64,000 nucleotides of DNA, from contig JAPNXP010000001.1 of the NCBI GenBank assembly GCA_028753945.1, positions 14,746,501 through 14,810,500 of the forward strand, written 5' to 3'. Every line of letters starts with the position of its first letter. Positions within the stretch are counted from its first letter, which is position 1. Source of the stretch: Hexactinellida sp. DTS-2022. Lineage: Eukaryota; Porifera; Hexactinellida. Both the position numbers and the translations under genes were made by a program. The notes under the pieces were generated by a model. It searched no databases, was not told the origin of the DNA, and was given only the letters and a program-made list of their open reading frames with translations. This document shows positions 55,986 through 64,000 of this stretch, one piece after another.

Positions 55986-56204
55986 ATATTACGTAAAATA
56001 ATGATATTGTTGCAATATTGTAGTCTTAGCTTAGCTTACTGTTTCAGTGGATATCACATTGACAAAATTATAGGTCGCTAATAGCATAAATACTGTATGC
56101 AGAAATTAATGCATTTGCCTAGTTATACAGTTATCTGTTTGTATCAGTTATTTACAGCTATTAGTTTCGCGAAAGGAGTTTCCAAGCCTTGCATCAGCAC
56201 TTAA

Positions 56205-56842
56205 CAGTATAATCTCGTTAATACGAACACCAGGGATAATCAAAATGTGTATTCTTATCCGGAATTCGTATTAACCAGTGTCATTTGTATCGAAATGCTT
56301 TTGAAAATGCTTTGTGATTAACCGTTTTCGTACTAAAGAGATTCTACTGTAATTGGACTTACAGCCAGGTCTGCTTATTGTGAAGAAAAGTAGCCTGCTT
56401 AATATGAACATATTATATTATACTCAAGCCTTATGGTCCCAATTTAACAACTTACATAGGATTTGTATAAATTATTATTGTGAATACAAGTGTTGTCATT
56501 CGTACAAGGTCCCATTATAGTTAAACAGATAAGTGAATCGTTGAACATTAATAACAACAAAATGAATTGTGTATAAAACTACAGGCGACTCCGCTTAATT
56601 GAGTCACCTCGGGGCCAGGTGCTTTGACCCGATTAAGCGGGATATATTAACCAAAAAGATTTCAAGCCAAATGTAATTCCGTCCTATAAATCCTGTGAAA
56701 TTTTGACCCGATTAAGCGGAGAAATCTATTAACCGGTGGACCCGGTTAATAGTATTTTGTTGGAGAGTAGTTAGTTATTTCTCTGCTTAAAATTGCATCA
56801 TACATACCCGATAAAATGAACCCAATTAAGCGGAGTCGATTG
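56205..56842. mobile_element. Run of three decayed pogo-like MITEs (A, C, B)
   Basis: A: 56205-56349, CAGTATAATCTCGTTAATAC to AAGAGATTCTACTG. C: from about 56363, CAGCCAGGTCTGCTTATTGT, right end lost. B: 56582-56842, GGCGACTCCGCTTAATTGAG to AAGCGGAGTCGATTG. Confidence 0.72.
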
Positions 56843-56937
56843 TATGAATCAATAACACAGTATTATAATGTGGAAAAAGCTAGCCAGCTCTATATAAGTA
56901 TGTAATTTCTAAAAATATTAACTATACTACAAAGTTT

Positions 56938-57370
56938 AATTGACTTCGCAATTAATGCATAAGAATTTAGCATGTGTAGAACAAACCACACTCTTACACG
57001 TAAAACACGTGGTAGTAACCTTTTTGTCTTTATGACGTTCGCATATATAACATCTCCCCCTCTCCTCTTGGATGCGTCTCCGCTTGGTGAGAGGAGCAAT
57101 GTCACACACCTCCTCTGCTGCCATACAAACGGTGGCTACAGCTCTCTTAGCAGCAGCCTTCGCAAGAGATATCTTCACTAAAGCTAACCTTAGCTTCTTC
57201 TCCGAAGTTGTCCTTTTTGTTATTATGGGCGAGTGTACAATGGGAGATTGGGAAGCCTCATCCGAGGGAGAAATCATCTCGTCACTACATATAGAATATG
57301 TAGTCAGTGGCGTCGTGCTCAGGAACTCCTCTGGAGATAAATTTATAAATGCGAAATTCGTGTTCAGCAT
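56938..57370 (-). pseudogene. C-terminal piece of a piggyBac-like transposase
   Basis: An open frame of 144 codons. The last 40 residues form a zinc-ribbon-like module with CYIC, CFTC, VCSTH and CINC spaced as in the cysteine-rich C terminus of piggyBac-type transposases. The preceding basic and Ala/Lys-rich linker (TKRRRIQEERG) also fits. The DDD catalytic domain is absent. The first residues (MLNTNFAFINL) are translated from a HINE tandem-unit fragment joined at about 57345, so the apparent start codon is not original. It lies inside the hAT-type element. Confidence 0.6.
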
Positions 57371-57483
57371 ACTTGTTAACCTATAATCTCCGTTGAGAGC
57401 AATATTCTAGGTTGATTTTGAATTTTCATTAATTTGTTTACTTATCAATAACAACAACAAATATTCATATTATAAATTTATAA
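57345..57483 (-). repeat. Solitary HINE 142-bp unit
   Basis: GCGAAATTCGTGTTCAGCAT, TCTAGGTTGATTTTGAATTT and AACAACAACAAATATTCATA match one unit of the arrays at 39230-40030 and 52121-52800. A second orphan half unit is at 47700-47762. Confidence 0.8.
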
Positions 57484-57992
57484 CCAATCCAATCGATGAT
57501 ATGATCTGACAATCCAATCCAATCGATAATCGATGAAAATCATCGATTATTTATCGATTATTTATTGATTTTCAATAGATTTTCTATCGATTATTTATTG
57601 ATTTTTTATCGATTATTTATTGATTTTCTATCGATTATGCAACATTCGATTATCCATCGATTGTGAATATATTATTATAATTTATCGCCTTTACTCGCTA
57701 AATCGAAAAAATCGAAAAAATCGAAAAAAAATCGATAATCGATAAAAATTCGTCGATAATTATCCAACCGATGAAGACTTTGGGCAATCCAATCGATACA
57801 AAATTCAGCAATCGATAATCGATAAGTTCTCTCGATTGGATTGGATTGGCAACCCTGATCCTATGCCAGACAATAATTATTAATAGTTTATTAAATTAGA
57901 AAATCACATGACAATGCCCAAATAATTAAAGTAATGCCTAGATACAAGACTTATTAAAATTGATACAGTGAAGCTTGAAACAAAATACTCAC

Positions 57993-58051
57993 CTAAAGTA
58001 GTGGCTGTGGGCACTCGCCCTTGCCTCTGCTGCCGGGACGGGATATTATTT
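57993..58051 (-). other. Possible isolated coding exon
   Basis: A 59-bp stretch between an acceptor-like GAGACAG and a good donor GTGAGT. It is GC-richer than its surroundings and reads NNIPSRQQRQGRVPTATTL. No flanking exon was found that joins it in frame. It could be chance. Confidence 0.2.
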
Positions 58052-58919
58052 CTGTCTCTATATCAGACAATACAATCAACCAAGTGTGAAGCTTGAAATT
58101 ATGTTCATAAGATAATAATAAATTATATCCGGACGGCGGGTAAAAATTGGGACGGACGGGATGATAATCAAGTTATTTATTTTATATGGCATAAGTGATA
58201 CTTAATTATATTATGGAGGCAGGATATTTTTGCCTGCATAAATAACGAAACATGGCCGGAATAGTGGTAATTTTAGTTGTTTTAAGAGGCAAAAACGGTC
58301 AATTCAATTATAATCAGAGTCGCTCATTAAGAACACTCGTGTATTTTGAACTAACCCTCTGGTCCCAATGGGATAGTCCACTTCCTTATTGGGAAGTCTT
58401 TAATATAAAAACACAATATTTTCCAACACCTGAGAGTAATAATAACCGACCCTGACTGTAGTATTATTTGTGAGCGTAAAATAAAACCTAAGAACAAGTA
58501 TCGGTAGTTTGCTAACATGCAAAATATGCAAAACTTCCCGGCCTTTCGAGGCGGAGCAGGAATACTAAAATGGAAAACTCCTCTTGATCAACAAATGAAA
58601 AATATGAAAAACGGAATTGTACATACCCCGCCGGGAAAAGGAGAATTCTGGACTACCTGAGGTTGACTCGAGGTAGCCTACATAGGAAGCAGGAAAAAAG
58701 TATAAAACCCAAAGGAGCTCTTTGGCCCGATTCATTACGGACCAGAACTGAAATGCACCCCCGGCCTGAAAATCTTTAAAAGTTTATCGAAAAAATATAA
58801 CTCACATCTGTGGGGGGTAATAAGGTATCCTCACGTGTTGGGGAGAAGTCAATTCTTCGCCTCTGAGGCATGGCTATCTTTGAAGCTAATTGAAAGATAC
58901 AAGTAACAATTACTAATCG

Positions 58920-59620
58920 CAGAACTCAATCTCCTAGCCAGTCGAATTTCCGAAAAAAATCGATAAAATATCAATCCTAATCAATTTTGATTTTATTCCA
59001 TTTTCGACCTCTATGGTTACTTCTAATCACTCTCAGGAATTTTCTAGGTAAAATACAAATTTTCTTTCAAGTTATAGACTCTTAGGTGACCATCACTTTA
59101 TGTTACAGTACACGATCGAACACTGAAAAAATTCGAAAATATCAACCCTAATCAATGTTGCTTATATAAAATTTTCCGAATCTATGTTTACCTCTGTGCA
59201 CTCTCACGAAATTAATAGGTAAAATACAGATTGAATTTCAAGTTATAGACCCTTATATCACCATCACTCAGGTTGCTTGTACACGATTGAACACTGAAAT
59301 AATACGATAAAATATCGAAACAAAATCAATTTAGATTATATTGCATTTTCGGAATCTATGTTTACCTCTGAGAACTCTAACGAAATTGCTAGGTAAATAC
59401 AAATTATATTCCATAATACAGACACTTTTGTCACAACTCTTCACGTTGCAGTGTACGATCGATCACTAGAAATTCGATATAATATGAACCCTAATGAATT
59501 TGATTATATTGCATTTTTGGCTTCAATAATAACCTCTGAGCCTCTCTGGAAATTACTAGGAAAAATCAAGTTATATTTCAAGTTATATACACTTGTCAAA
59601 CCCGTTTCAGAACTAAATCC
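58920..59620. repeat. Degenerate tandem repeats of about 160-175 bp
   Basis: About four diverged units carry, in order, TCAAGTTATAGAC, CCATCACT, GTACACGATCGAACACTG, CCCTAATCAATTT, TATTGCATTTTC and CTATGTTTACCTCTG. A weaker echo occurs at 60230-60340. They lie left of the Mutator-like transposase and might be subterminal repeats of that element. Confidence 0.7.
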
Positions 59621-59762
59621 TTTTGGTCTAAAGACAATATGCATATTACAACTGGTCAATTATGAGGTATATCATATTATTTCACTCACATATTTTGTGT
59701 CTCCCCCTTCTTATTGCCTTCTCCTCCATTATTTCCTCCAACCTCCACAACAATTATCCTCC

Positions 59763-59945
59763 TCAACGTATGAGGAGGAATGTTATAATGGGGAGGGCTA
59801 TGGCCCCTAGAAACTTCAAATATTCCATTCTTCTTTCTAGGGCCATAGCCCTCTCCTTAGTCTGTGCCAGGTCCTCGATGAGGACCTGGGCCGCCTGGCG
59901 GAGATCTGCCTCCCGGTTCTCGGAGGCCATGGCTCGGGCCTCCAT
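59763..59945 (-). CDS. Small coiled-coil protein with C-terminal membrane segment, uncertain
   Basis: From the ATG near 59945 the frame encodes about 60 aa: a charged Ala/Glu/Arg helix (EARAMASENREADLRQAAQV and onward) followed by FLGAIALPIITFLLIR, a tail-anchor-like hydrophobic end. A possible upstream exon (60046-60168) has a donor GTAAGT, and an acceptor AAATTTAG lies before it, but the simple join shifts frame. So the two may belong to a decayed gene or the model is wrong. Not recognised as a known family. Confidence 0.3.
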   Translation of the reverse strand: MEARAMASENREADLRQAAQVLIEDLAQTKERAMALERRMEYLKFLGAIALPIITFLLIR

Positions 59946-60045
59946 TTTCTGGGACTGGTCCCACCAGTACAATGTAGTTCCTAAATTTATACAATTGTAA
60001 GATTTCAGTAAAGTAAATTATAATGTGTGAACTTACTCTTGGATG

Positions 60046-60168
60046 TCATCAAGGAATTGTGGAGCCGAGTCATTGACCGGCTCCAACTTATGCTCATATT
60101 CCGAGATCGGCGGACGGCTCCAGGAACTAACCACGTCATATGACGGGGGTGGCGGACGTGTCATGTCT
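60046..60168 (-). other. Possible coding exon with PPPPSY motif
   Basis: Reads MTRPPPPSYDVVSSWSRPPI, then SEYEHKLEPVNDSAPQFLDD, between an acceptor-like AAAATTAG and a donor GTAAGT (a 56-bp intron to 59985 if used). PPPPSY is a WW-domain ligand type. Joining to 59763-59985 does not keep the coiled-coil frame. Function unknown. Confidence 0.3.
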
Positions 60169-60726
60169 AATTTTGAAAACAGTATACAAACAATATGGTT
60201 CCACTAACCTATAGATAATTTAAAAAAATATCATATATCAACAATTTATGTTTTATTGCATTTTTGAATAGGTTTTCCTTTTGTGAGCACTCATAGTAGA
60301 AATTGAAACTAAGTTGACAATTTGGTAACTTATAACTTATTTTCTGACATTTACTTCAGAAAAATTCATTGGAGCATTCAAATCACGCGAATAATGTTTC
60401 TGAGACCAATAAAGGAATTACAACTTATCCTTCATTGGGTCAAACACAGTTATCGAAATTGACTAGCTACAACACATACGTAATCAAACACAATCCTTCT
60501 CGACAATTTCTTTTCAAATTGGAAACTCAGAAACTTGTGACAATAAAAATATAATCGATTTTCCCTCAATTGGATAACTCCCTTATTGTGACTATTCGTA
60601 TAAATCATATAATTGTTCTTATTATTCAATTGCCAACTATACTATAGTATAGTGGTCTATTATTTATTACACAAACATATATACTATTATTACTTATACT
60701 AGAATTATAACTATAATTATTTTACT

Positions 60727-61023
60727 TTACTGCTTTAGATAGTAGTAGTGGTCCAAGGCCTCATCCCTTGGCAGCTGGGCACTACCATGCCACATCCTAT
60801 AGGCCTCATAAATCTTGAGGCTATCAAGGGTCACCCTCTTCATTTTAGGAACCTTGCGCCTACTAATTCTCAAGGCCCTCCTTGCCGCCTTGTTGGCCGC
60901 GCGGGTGATTACAATGGATCGGTGTTTCTCCTTGACCAGCCTGTGAATGTTTTGCTGGAGGCAATTGATTGTCCTTGGAGAAGGAGCCTTTCTCATGATG
61001 CTTCTCATCCAGCAGATGTCCAA
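60727..61023 (-). CDS. Basic 98-aa protein of unknown function, divergent to the transposase
   Basis: A complete open frame rich in Arg and Lys (KEKHRSIVITRAANKAARRA, LRISRRKVPKMKRV) ending HYYYLKQ. GC content is higher than in the flanks. It starts 20 bp from the first ATG of the Mutator-like transposase frame and runs the other way, as second genes of large DNA transposons sometimes do. The strongly basic middle could bind nucleic acid. No family recognised. Confidence 0.4.
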   Translation of the reverse strand: MDICWMRSIMRKAPSPRTINCLQQNIHRLVKEKHRSIVITRAANKAARRALRISRRKVPKMKRVTLDSLKIYEAYRMWHGSAQLPRDEALDHYYYLKQ

Positions 61024-61042
61024 ACTTCTTACTTCTTATTGA

Positions 61043-62683
61043 TTGATATTTATTTATTTGTTTTTCAATTTATTTTCTATTCAAACGAATTTGGAGATGA
61101 TTTCCCTAGAAGCCTGGAGAGGCAGAATTGGTAGCTGGGCAGGAAGAGGGAGGATGTCTTCCGTTATTAGTGCCCCGAAGCTAAATATTACCGTTGGGCA
61201 GACAATAGATACACTGTGGGGCATATCCACACTTCTGGTGCTCGCTGTTATTATAATTTTATTGATTGTTGGTGGTGTGGAGGAACACCCGGGACCTCCT
61301 CGAAAGGATCTAAGTTCGAGTTCGGAGGAAGAGATTGATGTACCGAAAGATTTTGATTTTGGAGGAACTTCGGAAGGTAAATTTGTGTTTTCAGCTCCTA
61401 TAACTCCCATAATAAAAACAGGAAAACGTAGAGTTGTTGTTGGCTCTAAAAAGCGTCCTAATAAATTCCGTGGACACATAAAGCGCGAAAAGGTGACCTT
61501 AGCTCCTGAGTATGCTCCCGTTCCAACAAATAGCAGCCAAGCAAGTGTAACGGAGTCTCTTGATGTTCTTGAGCTATCCGCTAAGGTCCCCAGAATTTCT
61601 GTGGAGACCCAAAACGAGACCATACCATTTTTGGATAGCCAAGAACATCAAGAAACTCCGTTATCTGAAAGTCAGCCTAAGCTTACAACTGCCCAATCAA
61701 AAATCTCCCCAATCATCTTACCAGATCCTCCACTTGAGGAACTGGAGATTTTTGAGGTCGGCAAATCTAGGGGTCAAAAAATAAATTTATGTAGGGTCGA
61801 AGGGAATGCACTTTTGAATATAGGAATTTTAGAGGGAGCACTAGATGAAATTTCAGTGTGTAAGTTTTGTAGTAAAGGTCGGCTAACTTTCTATCGAACA
61901 TCTTATAATCATGGATTGGCCTTGCATTATTATATTGTTTGTGATCAATGTTTTGCAGCTACTCCTTTCTATACTCTCCCTCAGAATAGTACCTCCCATT
62001 CTGACACAGATAATACAATAAAGTTTGGTCATAACTTGTTACAAATTTTGGGAGGTAGATTAGTTGGAATTGGTAAATCAGGACTTGATTTCGTAAATAC
62101 TTTCATTGGTTTGCCATCAACTTTATCTAATAGAGCATTTTACAAAGCTCAAGCATATTTATCTAAGGTTTCCACGGAAGTAGCACAAGCAAGCTGTATG
62201 CGGGCAACCTTAGAGTTGAGAGAAAACCACAATACGGCAGATTCAGAATTTTTAGAGGTTACTGTTTCTTATGACGGAGCCTATCAAAAAAGGGGGGGGG
62301 GCAAAGCGGGCGGTGGATTCTCTAGATACTGCGTTGCTTGTGCTATATCCGTGGAAACTGGGAAAGTACTAAGCTATGAAATTGCCTGTAATAGTTGCAA
62401 ATTGTGCATTGAGAAGCAACAAGCTCTTAGGGACAAACGATTAGAATTAGCTGAATATAAAATATGGAAAGAAATGTATGAATCTAGTTGCCAGGCCAAA
62501 GAATATGGCAAATATAGTTCAGTTGCGCTGGAATCAAAATTAGCACCAGTTATTTTTCGAAAGTCAATAGATCAAAAATTAATTTACTCCACAGTTATTG
62601 CGGATGGTGATGATAAAAGTATCAATATATTAGCTGAAAATAACATTTATGGGGAATTTAACAGCGCTGTTAACAGCAAATAG
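61043..62683 (+). CDS. Mutator-like transposase, C-terminally truncated, with 2A-like motif
   Basis: 546 codons. Residues 56-76 are hydrophobic (a LLVLAVIIILLIV run), followed at 77-85 by GGVEEHPGP, a 2A-like sequence with His in place of Asn. An acidic/Ser linker and a low-complexity region follow. From about 265 the sequence resembles the animal Mutator-like transposase domain: a zinc-binding CKFC (273-276) with CDQC downstream, the first catalytic-type Asp in VSYDGAYQKRG (D411), CVACAISVETGKVLSYE, then CNSCKLC, and the second Asp region VIADGDDKS (D521). The third acidic residue and the C-terminal part (perhaps 100-150 aa) are missing, because the frame runs into a 21-bp tandem repeat at 62660 and stops at TAG in its first unit. 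The start might instead be the Met at 61154. Confidence 0.8.
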   Translation: MIFIYLFFNLFSIQTNLEMISLEAWRGRIGSWAGRGRMSSVISAPKLNITVGQTIDTLWGISTLLVLAVIIILLIVGGVEEHPGPPRKDLSSSSEEEIDVPKDFDFGGTSEGKFVFSAPITPIIKTGKRRVVVGSKKRPNKFRGHIKREKVTLAPEYAPVPTNSSQASVTESLDVLELSAKVPRISVETQNETIPFLDSQEHQETPLSESQPKLTTAQSKISPIILPDPPLEELEIFEVGKSRGQKINLCRVEGNALLNIGILEGALDEISVCKFCSKGRLTFYRTSYNHGLALHYYIVCDQCFAATPFYTLPQNSTSHSDTDNTIKFGHNLLQILGGRLVGIGKSGLDFVNTFIGLPSTLSNRAFYKAQAYLSKVSTEVAQASCMRATLELRENHNTADSEFLEVTVSYDGAYQKRGGGKAGGGFSRYCVACAISVETGKVLSYEIACNSCKLCIEKQQALRDKRLELAEYKIWKEMYESSCQAKEYGKYSSVALESKLAPVIFRKSIDQKLIYSTVIADGDDKSINILAENNIYGEFNSAVNSK

Positions 62684-62835
62684 TTAGCTGTTAACAGCAA
62701 ATAGTTAGCTGTTAACAGCAAATAGTTAGCTGTTAACAGCAAATAGTTAGCTGTTAACAGCAAATAGCTAGCTGTTAACAGCAAATAGTTAGCTGTTAAC
62801 AGCAAACAGCCAAAATGGCTGTTAACAGCAGATTA
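62660..62835. repeat. 21-bp tandem repeat with palindromic GCTGTTAACAGC
   Basis: About seven copies of GCTGTTAACAGCAAATAGTTA. The 12-bp palindrome in each unit centres on a GTTAAC site. The array replaces the end of the transposase gene and closes with CAGCCAAAATGGCTG, a second palindrome-like motif. Confidence 0.93.
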
Positions 62836-64000
62836 ACCACCCCTGTATAGATTAGATATCATAATAACAGTTGAGTATAAATTGATTATGGGATGTGGCT
62901 AACGGAAAATATACGATTCGGACAATAAATTCTTGCTTAGTCCCCCTCCTTCTAGGTGATGGGAAATATCGTGTCCAGGTTTATGGGTTTTTTTTAGTGT
63001 TTTTAATATAAAGTAGACATATTTAACTTCAATATAAACCAAATTCCAGATTCCCAAAAATTTGTTCACAGATATTTTCTTTTATTATTAATTAATGTAT
63101 TAAGATAAGTGATTCAAGTACAAATTATACTCCTTCAATTAAAATTATTTCTTATGCATAACAAGGAAGCTTTTGAATTTCTTAACTCGAATCCAGTGAG
63201 TTATGGATTACAATGAATTAGAATCTGACTAATATCAAACAATTCGGTGTCAATTTGATGAATTAAAGTTTAGCAGGGAGCTGAACTGTCGGCAAATTAG
63301 TGGAAACATACCTTTTACATACTGAGATATCAACAATATTGTCAAAACTAGGTTTTACTAGCTCTAAAACCTAGGTGATGTAATATTCTTATAAAATAGT
63401 TTCTAAAGGCGCGACGTAGATAACTTAATAACTTTGAACCATAGATATATGTATTAGGATTTTTGAAAAAAAATACCTTGTTCAAGAAATATAATCAATA
63501 ATCATGGGTGAACAATAAAAATTTGTTAACAAACCTAAAGTATAATTTATGATAGAATTAACATGAATTGTCTAGAACTACGTTAGGAGACTACGTGCAT
63601 CATTTTTGATAATGCCATTCAGTTTGCAGCTACCGATAACCTATATGTCAATAATACTTCATTAGAGTTAGGGGTGTCGACGATTCCTCAAATTCTAATA
63701 CCCGGTTCTCGAATCCTTTGCCAAGCTTATACCCGGATATACCCGGGTACCCGGGTATTATTGTTAAGTTCATAGAATACTTTTCAACATGCCTTAAATA
63801 AATAGTAAGATCATTGTATAGACATTGAATCATGGATTTTTCAATTTATGTAAGAAAGACCCGTTTGCAAATTAACATAAATGACTCTATTTATTTAATA
63901 TAAGTATAGTAAAATATAAATTAAATATGAAAAATAACACAGAAATATTGATGTTGTCGATAAGAAAATGTTATAACTTCAATGTATCTCTCTGTCTAAC
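62836..64000. other. AT-rich region without recognisable gene
   Basis: No coding similarity. At 63669-63760 a GC-richer patch begins TTAGGGGTGTCGACGATTCC and contains the perfect 20-bp palindrome at 63739-63758 (ATACCCGGGTA inverted on itself). It could be the left part of a hAT-like MITE whose other end is not evident in the window. Confidence 0.5.

Larger units (their letters stand above)
54906..57857. mobile_element. 2.95-kb hAT-type element, CAGGGTTGCC family, with nested pieces
   Basis: The inverted ends CAGGGTTGCCAATCCAATCC face each other 2,952 bp apart and are flanked by a perfect 8-bp duplication ATCCTATG (54898-54905 and 57858-57865). The right subterminal region (57490-57840) is dense in ATCGATTATC-type repeats. 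No hAT transposase was recognised. The interior holds pogo-like MITEs (54950-55110, 56205-56349, 56582-56842), an AT-rich array, a piggyBac-like C-terminal fragment (56938-57370) and a piece of the HINE tandem unit (57345-57483). Confidence 0.85.

Noticed and set aside
58252-58455. Plus-strand 67-aa frame
   Set aside because: No recognisable composition or splice context. Part of it resembles decayed family C MITE sequence.
60046-60168. PPPPSY exon considered as the first exon of the RASSF-like or another known signalling gene
   Set aside because: The RASSF gene is complete elsewhere, and no in-frame join with neighbouring exons could be made.
60748-61134. Plus-strand 128-aa frame
   Set aside because: It is the antisense shadow of the basic 98-aa frame. 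Codon composition and start position favour the minus strand.
61081-61623. Minus-strand 180-aa frame opposite the transposase
   Set aside because: Antisense shadow of the Mutator-like frame, with no recognisable domain.

Overview
The window is nuclear DNA of a non-vertebrate animal. It is AT-rich, has spliced genes with GT-AG introns, and carries very many short DNA transposons. The protein set (astacin with TSP1 modules, N-terminal RASSF, FKBP52-like immunophilin, SmE, intronless coiled-coil/NHL protein) is metazoan. A sponge or cnidarian is plausible, but the sequence alone does not fix the phylum.

Layout: 1-5575 holds small transposons, a broken intronless coiled-coil/NHL gene on the plus strand (1686-2938) and a canonical non-autonomous Helitron (3295-4020). 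Four spliced or compact host genes then lie in tandem on the minus strand. They are an astacin-like protein with five TSP1 repeats (5576-16463, 10 exons), a RASSF9/10-like protein (22795-40805, 4 exons), a two-domain FKBP with TPR repeats (41708-50230, 9 exons) and the spliceosomal Sm protein E (51591-51869, one exon). All exon joins given were checked by hand for GT-AG borders and reading phase, and each model gives one open frame of plausible length (588, 361, 550 and 92 aa). From 54906 to 64000 the DNA is mainly transposon: a 2.95-kb hAT-type element holding a piggyBac-like zinc-ribbon fragment, and a truncated Mutator-like transposase with a 2A-like motif.

The repeat landscape is dominated by about forty pogo/Tigger-like MITEs. 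They have CAGT ends and TA duplications and fall into several TIR families, called A-I here. A: CAGTAGAACCTCGTTAATAC. B: CAGTCGACTCCGCTTAATAG. C: CAGTCAGGTCTGCTTATTAT. D: CAGTGGAATTGCTTTATTAG. E: CAGTAGAACTCGGTTAGTA. F: CTGTTCTCTCTAATAGTCCA. G: CAGTGGAGCCTCCCATAACG. H: CAGTGGATACCGGATATAAG. I: CAGTGCAACCTCTATAAGTG. Added to these are hAT MITEs with 8-bp duplications, elements with 9-bp duplications, three Helentron/HINE-like elements with 142-bp tandem repeats, and a 2.8-kb minisatellite of 17-bp units in a RASSF intron.

Most notable observations: (1) the astacin has lost its catalytic glutamate and the Met-turn tyrosine while keeping all three zinc histidines and an intact gene, so it is probably a zinc-binding pseudoprotease; (2) a complete hammerhead ribozyme core at 31822-31871; (3) a 2A-like GGVEEHPGP motif ahead of a Mutator-like transposase; (4) the minisatellite appears to overlap the branch-point region of a functional 3' splice site; (5) a run of five small hairpins conserved at one end of the HINE-like elements. 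No complete novel multi-gene system was recognised.
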